Below, in pieces: positions 43,853 to 52,417 of a stretch of DNA of 64,000 nt. Source of the stretch: Acidobacteriota bacterium (GTDB lineage Bacteria; Acidobacteriota; Blastocatellia; Pyrinomonadales; Pyrinomonadaceae); assembly GCA_019639115.1 (NCBI GenBank), contig JAHBSM010000002.1, positions 237,425 to 301,424 of the forward strand, in the 5' to 3' direction. Each line of letters starts with the position of its first letter. The first letter of the stretch is position 1. The notes beneath the pieces are model-generated. The model saw nothing but the letters and a program-made list of their open reading frames with translations, was not told where the DNA came from and did no database searches. Made by a program: the position numbers and the translations under genes.

Positions 43853-44499
43853 CACAACATCATCTGAAGCAGAGCTTCGACCTCATTCAGATCGACAACG
43901 CCGCTTGGCAAGTGTCCGATCCAGCAAAATGGAATAGGTACAAGGTGGTCGTAGATCCCGCAACGGAATCTTACCTTCGGTTTATCGTGAACATCCGAAA
44001 TAATTCCAAATATTCGGAACTTGCCTGATTCATCACGATCATCAGCAGAACTGAACTGGTATGCCCCTTCCGGGTGCGTATGGATCTCGATGCAGGCCTC
44101 GGAGTATTCGGGCCGCCTATCATCTGCGATGGTTGAGGCATATGTCCTGTCTCTGCTCGACGTACTCCACTGCCAAGCATATCGCTCGCTATCCCAATAG
44201 ATGAGATAAAGTTCTTCCCTAAAATTCTCCTTCGAGTTGGAGATCCGGGCGTGTTTGCAGATTTCGTCCCATACACGACTTGGAACCTTCGGCTTAAGCC
44301 ATCTGATACCTACAAATCCGGTTGGAAGGCCCTTTATCTCTCTGAACACAAGAGGAACTGAAACTGCAAACTCCTTACGCTGAGCCCTGAGAATTACTCC
44401 GTTTCCGGCAAGGAGGTACTCGTAAAGAATGGCTTCTACGGGCTCGAATCGTTCTTTTGTGATCCGATGACCGATGAACTCCTTTTCTCTTTCCATCAT
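43852..44499 (-). CDS. PRTRC protein A, JAB/Mov34-like metallopeptidase
   Basis: This 215-residue protein has the JAMM zinc motif IEIHTHPEGAYQFSSADDRDE, that is H-x-H-P then S-x-x-D, which marks JAB isopeptidases. The upstream Glu expected before His is likely in SEACIEIHTH or the earlier Glu cluster. Role: trimming or removing the ubiquitin-like protein. It is coupled by 1 bp overlap to ThiF and follows the E2-like gene by 5 bp. The N-terminal half is variable. Confidence 0.85.
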   Translation of the reverse strand: MMEREKEFIGHRITKERFEPVEAILYEYLLAGNGVILRAQRKEFAVSVPLVFREIKGLPTGFVGIRWLKPKVPSRVWDEICKHARISNSKENFREELYLIYWDSERYAWQWSTSSRDRTYASTIADDRRPEYSEACIEIHTHPEGAYQFSSADDRDESGKFRIFGIISDVHDKPKVRFRCGIYDHLVPIPFCWIGHLPSGVVDLNEVEALLQMML

Positions 44500-44504
44500 T
44501 TTAT

Positions 44505-45191
44505 TCAGAACCGGGAGTCGTACCGTCGCTGTTCAACGATCGTTTCCCAGGCGTCGTCGATCGTAGTGCTTGATAAGATCAGTTCGGACTTCGGAAACTT
44601 CTTCGCCTTGTCAGCCGCCAGTTTCCGCAGAAGTTCACGTACATCTTGGGGTTCGGAGAGGCATCGCTCGCTGGCGTGGTCCGCATTGAACGGCGTGTCG
44701 AAAATTAGTTTCCAAACTTCGCTGAGTGTAGAAGGATGGGTCTCAGAAACTTCGTTTTTTCCAAAGCAGATCTTGCCGGAACCGACGTTGGGCAGCGGCG
44801 CGACAGCAAGGTTGGTGTTAGCAGATATATGAGATGAATCCGCGGCCCAGAGATAATATTCCCGTCCTTTGCCAAGTAGAATGAGAGGGGGTAAAGGAAC
44901 TGAAAGTTCAACAAGGCCCTTGTCAGGTAGAACGACGGTTATCTTTCGTATCGCTGCCGGTTCATACGATAGGATCGCGTTGCCTTCGGGAGCCTCACGG
45001 TAACGCAAGACTCGTCTACCAAGCCATCCTGTGTCTGTGTGAACCTTTCGAAAGGCTCTGGCAACCTGGTCACTCGAAAGGGCCTTCAACGACACGTATG
45101 ATTCTTTAAGATCGGCAAAAAGATACTGACCCGGCAGGAAATACAGCGCCGCAGAAGCGTCGGCAGGTATTTGCAAGTTGTTATTCATCAC
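44505..45191 (-). CDS. PRTRC protein B (E2-like)
   Basis: This 228-residue protein has the PRTRC B pattern: VELSVPLPPLILLGKGREY, then LAVAPLPNVGSGKICFGKNE and DTPFNADHAS. The region around NVGSGKICF matches the E2-like fold of Prok-E2 family D, with Cys of ICFG as the candidate acceptor of the activated ubiquitin-like protein. It overlaps the protein F gene by 11 bp and is followed by the JAB gene. Assignment rests on pattern memory; catalytic activity is inferred. Confidence 0.75.
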   Translation of the reverse strand: MMNNNLQIPADASAALYFLPGQYLFADLKESYVSLKALSSDQVARAFRKVHTDTGWLGRRVLRYREAPEGNAILSYEPAAIRKITVVLPDKGLVELSVPLPPLILLGKGREYYLWAADSSHISANTNLAVAPLPNVGSGKICFGKNEVSETHPSTLSEVWKLIFDTPFNADHASERCLSEPQDVRELLRKLAADKAKKFPKSELILSSTTIDDAWETIVEQRRYDSRF

Positions 45192-46014
45192 TCACCTTTT
45201 GCTTCGCCCGCCCAACCTTTCCGGTATTCCAGAATGAAATAAGCTCGCAAAAGAACGCCTGTGCATCTTCTTCGATCCTTCTATCCAATTGTTCGAGATT
45301 CTTGAAGTATTGGTTTGCGGCCTTATACGCCTCGGTCAACCAATCAACAGTCTCTTTGTCCCATTCAAACAAATCCGGATATTGACAGTTAGTAATGTCC
45401 AGCCACGGGTTACCGGTGGAATGATCGACTAAGCGGATTAGATCGCTGAAAGGTTTTGCTTTTGCACCGTGCTTTTCTTTCCAGATTTTTTGATGTGCAG
45501 CCTTGATCGGAGGTAATGACTCTCTATCGACCGCGTACTTTTCTGAAAAGTAATTCCAGATTTCATCATCTTCATTAAAATAGAACATCAGGCCGGCCAG
45601 ATAACTGTCCCTCAAGTGTGCGAAGTCAACTTCTTCACAGCAAAGGTCGAAATTCATCGGCGGTATGGCAAATCGCTCAAGTTCTAGCTCCGGATCATCG
45701 TGCCAGTATTCGAGCAAAGGAAAGCATTTATCATTTACGAGCTGAAAGAACTCATTTGTACGTTCGCTGTATGCCTTAAAATAGCCTGCTGCATATAGGC
45801 TCTTTGTTGATCGTTCCCACTCCCTGGGAAACATCTCAATAAAAAGCCGGTATTTGTGCTGTTCCGATACGACTCTGGTTACGGTTTCGCATGCATTTAT
45901 GGCGTTGTGGCTATTTGCTTTAAATCGAAGATATTCGAGCGAACGGAGCAACCGTTCGCCAAAGCCAAAAATTGCCTTTCCGTTCTCGCCCGTCGCCAAT
46001 CCTAGTCCGGTCAT
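45181..46014 (-). CDS. PRTRC protein F-like
   Basis: This 277-residue acidic helical protein has no recognisable catalytic motif. Its Trp-rich C-terminal region (STGNPWLDITNCQYPDLFEWDKETVDW, then LTEAYKAAN) and its position between the ubiquitin-like and E2-like genes match PRTRC protein F. Length and acidic/aromatic character suggest a scaffold or binding role. It overlaps the E2-like gene by 11 bp and starts 14 bp after the 82-residue gene. The family call is position-led, so confidence is moderate. Confidence 0.6.
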   Translation of the reverse strand: MTGLGLATGENGKAIFGFGERLLRSLEYLRFKANSHNAINACETVTRVVSEQHKYRLFIEMFPREWERSTKSLYAAGYFKAYSERTNEFFQLVNDKCFPLLEYWHDDPELELERFAIPPMNFDLCCEEVDFAHLRDSYLAGLMFYFNEDDEIWNYFSEKYAVDRESLPPIKAAHQKIWKEKHGAKAKPFSDLIRLVDHSTGNPWLDITNCQYPDLFEWDKETVDWLTEAYKAANQYFKNLEQLDRRIEEDAQAFFCELISFWNTGKVGRAKQKVSDE

Positions 46015-46028
46015 GGAGCCTCCATACC

Positions 46029-46277
46029 TTAGAATCCAAGCGGAACATAGTCGAACGCTGATGCCGGGCTCTTCTGAAACGCTTTTCGGTGAAATTCGAT
46101 TACTTCGATCTCCTGAGTGCCGATAGCAAGGATATTCTCGGCCTCGTTTACTTCCTCGACGGTCAAAAGTTCTGATGCCTCCCTCCGCATTAGTTGATCG
46201 GCAAGAATAATCGCCGGATTGATCTGCTCGATCTCAGCTCTCAATAATTCGAGCGGCGATTCATCAGGCTGCATACC
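46029..46277 (-). CDS. 82-residue protein nested between PRTRC C and F
   Basis: The ATG at 46277 lies inside the last codons of the ubiquitin-like gene (TATGCAGCCTGA), so the two overlap by 14 bp and are translationally coupled. The product starts MQPDESPLELLRAEIEQINP, is helical and acidic with two Leu-rich helices, and ends FDYVPLGF. I do not recognise it. A longer in-frame start at 46349 would overlap protein C much more and is rejected. It may be a partner or a chaperone for the ubiquitin-like protein. Confidence 0.6.
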   Translation of the reverse strand, partial: GMQPDESPLELLRAEIEQINPAIILADQLMRREASELLTVEEVNEAENILAIGTQEIEVIEFHRKAFQKSPASAFDYVPLGF

Positions 46278-46569
46278 CTTTATGCTGCGCTCGCTTGACG
46301 ATAGTGACGCTAAGTTTCCCGTCCTTAACCTCTCGAGTGATATTCGCATTTTCGATCGAAGCGAAGTGCGGCTGGAGTACGACCTTCAGGGTCTTGTCTT
46401 CCTGGGCGAGCGATGCATCCAGTTCAAAGGTCTGGCCCTCGATCTTGATAGTCGCCTTGGGATCGGTTACCGGATCTGTCGCATTCGTACTTTCCGTCGA
46501 TTCCGTTTCGGCTTTGTTCACGTTGCCAGCTGTATCTTCTTCAGGTGGCGTGTTAGTTTCGTTTTCCAT
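46264..46569 (-). CDS. PRTRC protein C, ubiquitin-like
   Basis: This 101-residue protein ends with a beta-grasp-like domain of about 63 residues: ATIKIEGQTFELDASLAQED, then VVLQPHFASIENANITRE and VKDGKLSVTIVKRAQHKGYAA. The pattern DGK.xxx.xxRA matches PRTRC protein C, the prokaryotic ubiquitin-like family. An extra acidic N-terminus of about 38 residues (Thr/Glu/Asn-rich) is not usual. The end KGYAA has one Gly and no diglycine, so E1 activation would need trimming by the JAB peptidase or a non-canonical terminus. Confidence 0.75.
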   Translation of the reverse strand: MENETNTPPEEDTAGNVNKAETESTESTNATDPVTDPKATIKIEGQTFELDASLAQEDKTLKVVLQPHFASIENANITREVKDGKLSVTIVKRAQHKGYAA

Positions 46570-46575
46570 AACTTT

Positions 46576-47703
46576 CTATGAAGCGAAGAGCGACTGTTGA
46601 TCCTTCGCCGGTTCCTGCGGTATCGCACTTGGGGTTGAAGATGCGTCGACGTTCGAGTCCACCTTCTCGGCAGATTTGTTGGGACTTTTCGACGCCGTCT
46701 TGGGAGTACGCTTTCTGGTTGCGGCCTGTTCCTTCTTCATCTTCTCGGCAGCCAATAGAGGAAGGGCGTTTCTGTACCGTTCGAGAGCCGCCGATACCGG
46801 ATCGGATAGACTCAGCTCACCACGTTCGCTACACCGGTTAATAAATATAACTTCGGGAGCAAAGTCGTGCGAACGCACACTTACGATGCAATCTCTCGTT
46901 CCTTTGGATTCGGGCAGCAACTGGATCACAGCCGTGACGGTACATGCTTCAAAGTTGTAGGGTTCTTTTTCAGACAGAACGACCGACCTTACGAACTGTT
47001 CATTACCGATTATGTCGTCTGGGACGGCTTCATTGGTTGAGTTCATAAACGAAGCAGTTTCATTGACTGCCTCGACACCAGTAGCCGAGAGAATCGAATC
47101 GTGTTCTTTGGCTTCCCCGGTGGTGATACCCGCGTCCGAAGGCGGAATGGAAGTCGGTTCTACACTTTGGTCACCCGTTAGCTCAACGGTGCCAAACTGC
47201 TCCGAAGGGCTCAACATCGAAACGATCTCTTCCTCGCATTCCGGCTTGCATTCGTTCGCGTAAGATGGTCGCTCGGAGTCTGATTCTTCTGAATGGACGA
47301 TACCGAGAAACTCGTCTTTTGCCTCGACGAATTCAGTCTTCAAATCGGTGTTCGGTTCAGCAGATATCGCTGCTACGTTTGCGACCGTGTTTTCACTTGC
47401 ACGCGGAATCGCTTGCTGAATTGGAACGGATGTCCTAGGAATATTTTCGCGTTCGATATCTCGTAGCCTTTCCAGAAACTTGCTCAGGAAAATGTTCCGA
47501 ATGGTTACTTCTTCATGCGACCGAGTCATGTACTCAGCACCTTTCCAGAGCTCCAACCCGATCTGCTGATTCGTCTGCGCGCTGCCTTGAAATCCCGCGT
47601 TCTGATGTACTTCAGACGCGAGCGTTTGGGCAGTAAAGATCAGTTGTTCGATTTTCTCGCGATTATCAAGAGGAATGAACGAACCGCTATTCAGAATTTC
47701 CAT
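46576..47703 (-). CDS. PRTRC protein E-like
   Basis: This 375-residue protein has a helical N-terminus (about 1-90, EILNSGSFIPLDNREKIEQL), an acidic Ser/Thr/Glu-rich middle (about 95-230), then a folded part (CTVTAVIQLLPESKGTRDC, RSHDFAPEVIF, SDPVSAALERYRNALPLL) and a basic Lys/Thr-rich tail. The order of a beta-rich part, an A-L-x-x-Y helix and a Lys-rich tail matches PRTRC protein E, but the N-terminal two thirds are extra. It is the first gene of the cassette, after a promoter and terminator at 47715-47793. Confidence 0.5.
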   Translation of the reverse strand: MEILNSGSFIPLDNREKIEQLIFTAQTLASEVHQNAGFQGSAQTNQQIGLELWKGAEYMTRSHEEVTIRNIFLSKFLERLRDIERENIPRTSVPIQQAIPRASENTVANVAAISAEPNTDLKTEFVEAKDEFLGIVHSEESDSERPSYANECKPECEEEIVSMLSPSEQFGTVELTGDQSVEPTSIPPSDAGITTGEAKEHDSILSATGVEAVNETASFMNSTNEAVPDDIIGNEQFVRSVVLSEKEPYNFEACTVTAVIQLLPESKGTRDCIVSVRSHDFAPEVIFINRCSERGELSLSDPVSAALERYRNALPLLAAEKMKKEQAATRKRTPKTASKSPNKSAEKVDSNVDASSTPSAIPQEPAKDQQSLFAS

Positions 47704-47714
47704 ATCTCTATCTC

Positions 47715-47740
47715 CACCGCCTTATCCGCCGCCCTTTTAT
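47715..47740 (-). promoter_or_regulatory. Leader motif shared with the primase operon (copy 1)
   Basis: Minus strand ATAAAAGGGCGGCGGATAAG followed by GCGGTG lies 12-37 bp before the protein E start. A near copy lies before the primase gene (54540-54567). ATAAAAG can serve as a -10 element, with TTGTTC about 17 bp upstream as a weak -35; the GCGG/GATA/GGCGG part would then be the 5' leader and a possible operator. Confidence 0.5.
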
Positions 47741-47766
47741 TCTCCAAATGCTTGTCGAACAAACAA

Positions 47767-47793
47767 GAAAGGCTCGCGAAAACCCGCGAACCT
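47767..47793 (-). terminator. Hairpin terminator after the sigma-54 activator gene
   Basis: AAAGG-TTCGCG pairs with CGCGAGCCTTT on the minus strand around a 6-nt loop (eleven pairs, one mismatch), followed by CTTGTTTG. It sits between the sigma-54 activator stop (47819) and the protein E promoter, so it should separate the two transcription units. Confidence 0.6.
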
Positions 47794-47818
47794 TTTGACC
47801 CAGCGCCTTTTGAAACGT

Positions 47819-48865
47819 CTATGCTGCAGCCGCAAGTGAGCCAGATGGGTTTGACGAAGTCACAAACCGTTCCTGATTCTTTTTCAGAATGCGGGAGATA
47901 GTTGAATGGGTGGTATTGATCGAACGCGCGGCCCGGCGTAGATTTCCATTTGAACGCTTTAGTGCGTGTTCGACAAACATTGCGGCGGCCTTGATGTACA
48001 CGCTATCAAGATCGTCTGTCGCCGGGTCGAGTGTGACGGTCAGGTAGTTGTTTTCCTTTTCGTCAGCTAGTTCTAGTTCGGAACGGAATCTGGTTTCTCC
48101 ACTTAGCATACTGTTGACGACCTGAAGAGTGATCGCCGGTTCGTCAATAGTTTCGACTGCGAGGCGGGTTGCGAAATTTCTAATCTCTCGATAGTTCCCC
48201 TTCCATTCGAGTTCCTGGATCGCAGCAAGAACTTCTTTTTCGATTTGTAGAGGCTCCTGCAGCCCTATAGTGCCTCTATCGGTCTCTAACTGGTCGAGGA
48301 ATGTCTCGACGATTCTTTCCTTTTGATAACGAAGCGGCAAGGTTTCAAGCTGAAGGATATTCAGACGGTCGAAGAGATCGGCTCTAAATGTCCCGTTCTT
48401 GACCATTGATCGGAGATCTCGTGAAGTCGCAGCAACAACCCGCACATCAATTTCGCGTTCCATCGTCCCGCCAACCCGGCGAATGCGTCTTTCTTCGACC
48501 GCCTTTAGAAACTTCGCCTGCAGGCCAAGTGAGAGTTCTCCGATCTCGTCGAGGAAGAGCGTACCGCCTTGTGCGGCTTCGAACAGACCCGCTTTCGGAG
48601 CGGTCGCACCGGTAAAGGCACCTCGCTCGTATCCAAAAAGTTCCGACTCCAAAAGTTCAGACGTAAAGCTGGCGCAGTTGACGCTTACGAACTCTCGGTT
48701 CGACCTTGGACTAAGATCGTGCATTTGGTGGGCAATGGTTGTCTTTCCAGTGCCTCTTTCCCCCGTAATGAGGACGTAATGCGGAACTCTGGCGAATAGG
48801 AGGATTTTTTCATCCAAGATCGACCTTCCCTTGAAAGCACAGTCATCAACATAATTATCGGCCAT
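47819..48865 (-). CDS. Stand-alone sigma-54 activator (AAA+ and Fis HTH)
   Basis: This 348-residue protein has the central sigma-54 activator domain: Walker A GERGTGKT, the loop GYERGAFTGA, Walker B GGTLFLDEIGEL and VRVVAATSRDL. The C-terminus ends in a Fis-type helix-turn-helix (KRSNGNLRRAARSINTTHSTISRIL). There is no receiver, GAF or PAS domain, so it needs no phosphorylation and may be controlled by protein level or a partner. It lies between the helicase operon and the PRTRC operon. It is a mobile-element gene unlike the two-component NtrC at 1228. Confidence 0.9.
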   Translation of the reverse strand: MADNYVDDCAFKGRSILDEKILLFARVPHYVLITGERGTGKTTIAHQMHDLSPRSNREFVSVNCASFTSELLESELFGYERGAFTGATAPKAGLFEAAQGGTLFLDEIGELSLGLQAKFLKAVEERRIRRVGGTMEREIDVRVVAATSRDLRSMVKNGTFRADLFDRLNILQLETLPLRYQKERIVETFLDQLETDRGTIGLQEPLQIEKEVLAAIQELEWKGNYREIRNFATRLAVETIDEPAITLQVVNSMLSGETRFRSELELADEKENNYLTVTLDPATDDLDSVYIKAAAMFVEHALKRSNGNLRRAARSINTTHSTISRILKKNQERFVTSSNPSGSLAAAA

Positions 48866-49038
48866 AAGGTAACTTCTCCCACGAACAACTTTCGGCTTGC
48901 AGAGCTGTTTCGACTACAATCCGGTCTTCCTGTGCGAGAAAAACCCGATTCACCCTTTCGATACTTAAGCCTGCATAACTAAAAACCCGCGATAAACGCG
49001 GTGGTTACCTTTTATATGCCTATTTTATCGGATTTTTT

Positions 49039-52000
49039 TTACATCGCGAATGTTTTGTTCAATAGCGGAATACCTTTCTGATCTGCAAAGACTTTCGTGG
49101 AGGCGCCGAAACTGTTTACGAATTCGAGAGCTGGTTCAATAAGCCATTCTGGAAGGTTTATAGGTTCCGGTTTTGCGAGTTCCTCGGTTGCGGCCTGTAA
49201 TTCCGGAAGAAAGGAGATGCTTGTCGATACGGGCGGAAATAGAAATAATACCCTTTCTAGAGCGAGCCACGGCGACTCCTGCGGCAAGAAAAATCTCTGC
49301 TTTCCGTGCTGAACAATATTGACAAGGCCCATTCCCCGCAATTCGCGAATCTGTTCAAAGGTCGAAGGACAAATCTCTGTTAGCAGTTGTCCCTGGAATC
49401 GCGCGGAACGCACTGTGATATCTCTGATCAAGTTGACGCTGTTCTTCTCGAAATCGACAACCCGCAACACCTCGTTAGCGGTCGTTGGAATACTGAAACG
49501 TAAGCCAAAGTGCTGACGGATATCTCTGAGCCATTCTTCCGATATCTTCACGCCAACGAGCCTGGTACCGTCATCAGTGGTGGTTCGAACGATATTCAAC
49601 GCGTCGTGACTAAGCGTTTTAAGGTATTTCCATAACGGGAGCAACGCCCCGCTGAGGAGATGCACGGTTCGGTTCTCGAATGCGGGTATTCTATTCTCTT
49701 CATTCAGCCACCAGGTTTCTGCTTTCGTCTTTGGTACGACTCGATAACGCTGATTCAATTCACTTTCACGTACATAAGCAACGTTGCGGCCGACAGGTTT
49801 TGTGATCGAGAACATCTGATACCGTTCGCCCGTTTCCGGGTCCGTATGTGACAGGGTTCTTCTGACGGCAATGAACGATCCGTCCCTACGTTCCTGAAAG
49901 AACTGATGTACCTCGCTGGCCGCCATCTCATTGTACTTAGCAGGTGTAGTGGCGACTTTAAGCTCGAGTTTGTAGTAGACGGTTTTCGCACCGGTCAATG
50001 GATCGGAGTTGAGAATCTGCGGTGCGGTCGACAGGGCGACCGACAAGGCTTTGAGATCCTCCATCCCGTCATCGAGTTTTCCCTTCTGTTTAAGATATTC
50101 GATGGTTTCAAGGAATGTGGCGTAGAAGTGGTCGAAGAGCGCATTCTGCCTCTCAACCTCCAACGACAGCAGCCTGTTTAAGAATCGTGGAATATTTGTC
50201 TTTTCGCTATCTGGTACCTTTTCTTCTCCATCAACGGTCTTCACAAGCCCCATATCGCGAAGAGCCTGCATTGCGTCGTCAAGTCCATCAATCTCGCGGC
50301 CGCGCATGATGCCAGTCAACACCACATTTAATGCCGAACGTCCTTCTCTCGATTCGAGATTATACTTGTCGAGGTTGCCAGCCTTCTCGGCTCGGCGGTC
50401 ACCTTTCGTAAGGGCTCCCATGTTGCCAAGCCGCCTAGCAATGGTAGCGGAAAACCGCTTCTCTCCTCCGAGTTCAGTAAACACCAGGAGATAAACCGGA
50501 GGAGCGACCTGACCTGTGCGATGCGTACGTCCGAAGTCCTGGATCTGTTTGTCGGCTGACCATTTCAGTTCCGCGGCAATGTGGAGACGCCGCTGTTTGT
50601 TTCCGACATTACATCCAGCGTGTAGGCTGTCACCGGTCGAAGCAACTTCCGACATGATCGCTATGCGTTTGTCGCCGTTTTGAAATGCGTTCTTCTCATA
50701 AAGATTTATCAGCTTTGATGGAACTCCAGGAAGCTGTCTGGGCCGGTATTCAAGTGTGCCATTCGCAGTTCTAATAAGCCGTTTCTTCCGACCGGTCATC
50801 TCCGCGACATTCTCAACGCCGAAATAGTTTACAAGTTGGTCTAGCGGATGCTCAGGCACTTCCAGAACCGAAAGCTTGTCCAGTAGTTCCGCCCTGAGTT
50901 GCAAAGCGGCTCGACTCTCGACCTGCGCACCGTTCGCGTCAACGAGCGGGATGTACTCGATGGTGCCGTTGTAGGGATTTGATCGCTCCTGAAAGCATGC
51001 GGTCGGAAAGCAATTTGCAACGAGGCGTGTGAGGGTCTCTCGCGGGCTGAAATCAAGGCTGTCGATCGCCTCGTCCTCATCCGCTGCACGCTCGATCTGC
51101 TTCTTTGTCTGGCTCTCGCCCGTGCCCGTAATCGAGACCACAATCGACTCGCGTCTTGAGAGGGCTCCCTCGATTTCACGAATCAAGGTCGGAACCTTGA
51201 ACGCCGTTATCAGATTGCGAAAACACCGCTGATGTTCGGCCCAGAATTGATTTACCGCCTGGCTGCGAGTCGCTTTGCCGGAATTTGTTAGATCCAAAGC
51301 CCGATGAATGTTCCGGAACACTTCCTGCCAGCCCTGGGCCATGTTGTCGTACATCGTTCGCTGTGCAGGCGTGAGCCAATGGGTAACTTCGCGAAATTCA
51401 ACGGCGAGGCCAGATTCGGGATCGGTTCCCATGCTTAAATTTCCGCAGAGGTAGCGTCCCATCGACTTTAGATCCCGGCACACCATTTCGAGTGCTCCTA
51501 CACCACCCGATTCGATCTCTTCGGCAAACTGTTCAAATCCCAGCGGGAAATTGGTTCCCTCTCCCCATAGGCCGAGTCGTGACATGTAGGCCAGGTGCCT
51601 GACTTCACCAGCTGACGTTGCCGATGAATATACCACTCTCACATCAGGGAACTTCTCAGGGTTCTGGATCTCAAGAACCGCCGCTCCGGTCTGTGTCGAT
51701 TTTCCCCGATCGTCCGCAAAAGCGTACTTAGCTTTATGCCCTTCATCGAAGATCACGATTCCATTTGGTCCAAGCCAACGCGTGATCTGATCGATCCTCT
51801 TATTGCCTTTCTTGTTGCGGGCAATTAACGAACGATATGTGCAGAAGACAATTCCGTCCTGAATGTCTATCTCCTGATCGGTTGGAAAGTCATTTATCAA
51901 CTTGATCGGCGGTGTTAGACCCAACCTTTTGAACTCGTCAGAGACCGCTTCCATCAGATCGGTCTTTACGGAAAACCAAACCGCCCGCATTCTTCCTTGA

Positions 52001-52401
52001 AACCAATTGTCGAGAATGATCCCCGCCAAAGTCGCCGTCTTACCTGTTCCCGTGCCGTCGCCGATGCTTATCCCTGCTCTCGCGCCATCAGCTAGTCGCT
52101 GCTCGTGAGCCTGGCCTGCGTAGACTATTCGCTCCACCTGCATGGCCGATAGCTTTCCCGTCTCAGATAGACATTTCGGCAAGTGTGGCCGGTACCGGAT
52201 CGGCGGTGGTTCGACGTTGGCAAGACCGGGTGGTTCGACGATCACTCCCGGATGTGGTGAACCACCGGAGATATATCTCGGCGAATATACTTGTAAGTCC
52301 GCATCGCTCTCAGTATGTTCAACCGCAAAAGGCGTTTCACTCGACGCGATTATCGGTACAGAAAGTTCTTCCGAGCTTCGTTCTTGGATGGCCGTGTACA
52401 T
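49039..52401 (-). CDS. Strawberry-notch-type SF2 helicase
   Basis: This 1120-residue protein has helicase domain 1 with Walker A GDGTGTGKTATLAG, DEGHKAKYA (DEAD-like box) and YSSATSAGE (motif III), and a second domain with AELKWSADKQIQDFGRTHRTGQ (motif VI, Arg fingers). This is the strawberry-notch group found on phages and plasmids. The last 400 residues are a large extra C-terminal region with no motif I can name. It starts next to the DNA methyltransferase (16 bp gap). Likely role: DNA remodelling or protection during transfer or replication. Confidence 0.85.
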   Translation of the reverse strand: MYTAIQERSSEELSVPIIASSETPFAVEHTESDADLQVYSPRYISGGSPHPGVIVEPPGLANVEPPPIRYRPHLPKCLSETGKLSAMQVERIVYAGQAHEQRLADGARAGISIGDGTGTGKTATLAGIILDNWFQGRMRAVWFSVKTDLMEAVSDEFKRLGLTPPIKLINDFPTDQEIDIQDGIVFCTYRSLIARNKKGNKRIDQITRWLGPNGIVIFDEGHKAKYAFADDRGKSTQTGAAVLEIQNPEKFPDVRVVYSSATSAGEVRHLAYMSRLGLWGEGTNFPLGFEQFAEEIESGGVGALEMVCRDLKSMGRYLCGNLSMGTDPESGLAVEFREVTHWLTPAQRTMYDNMAQGWQEVFRNIHRALDLTNSGKATRSQAVNQFWAEHQRCFRNLITAFKVPTLIREIEGALSRRESIVVSITGTGESQTKKQIERAADEDEAIDSLDFSPRETLTRLVANCFPTACFQERSNPYNGTIEYIPLVDANGAQVESRAALQLRAELLDKLSVLEVPEHPLDQLVNYFGVENVAEMTGRKKRLIRTANGTLEYRPRQLPGVPSKLINLYEKNAFQNGDKRIAIMSEVASTGDSLHAGCNVGNKQRRLHIAAELKWSADKQIQDFGRTHRTGQVAPPVYLLVFTELGGEKRFSATIARRLGNMGALTKGDRRAEKAGNLDKYNLESREGRSALNVVLTGIMRGREIDGLDDAMQALRDMGLVKTVDGEEKVPDSEKTNIPRFLNRLLSLEVERQNALFDHFYATFLETIEYLKQKGKLDDGMEDLKALSVALSTAPQILNSDPLTGAKTVYYKLELKVATTPAKYNEMAASEVHQFFQERRDGSFIAVRRTLSHTDPETGERYQMFSITKPVGRNVAYVRESELNQRYRVVPKTKAETWWLNEENRIPAFENRTVHLLSGALLPLWKYLKTLSHDALNIVRTTTDDGTRLVGVKISEEWLRDIRQHFGLRFSIPTTANEVLRVVDFEKNSVNLIRDITVRSARFQGQLLTEICPSTFEQIRELRGMGLVNIVQHGKQRFFLPQESPWLALERVLFLFPPVSTSISFLPELQAATEELAKPEPINLPEWLIEPALEFVNSFGASTKVFADQKGIPLLNKTFAM

Positions 52402-52417
52402 TGATTTTTTCTATTGA

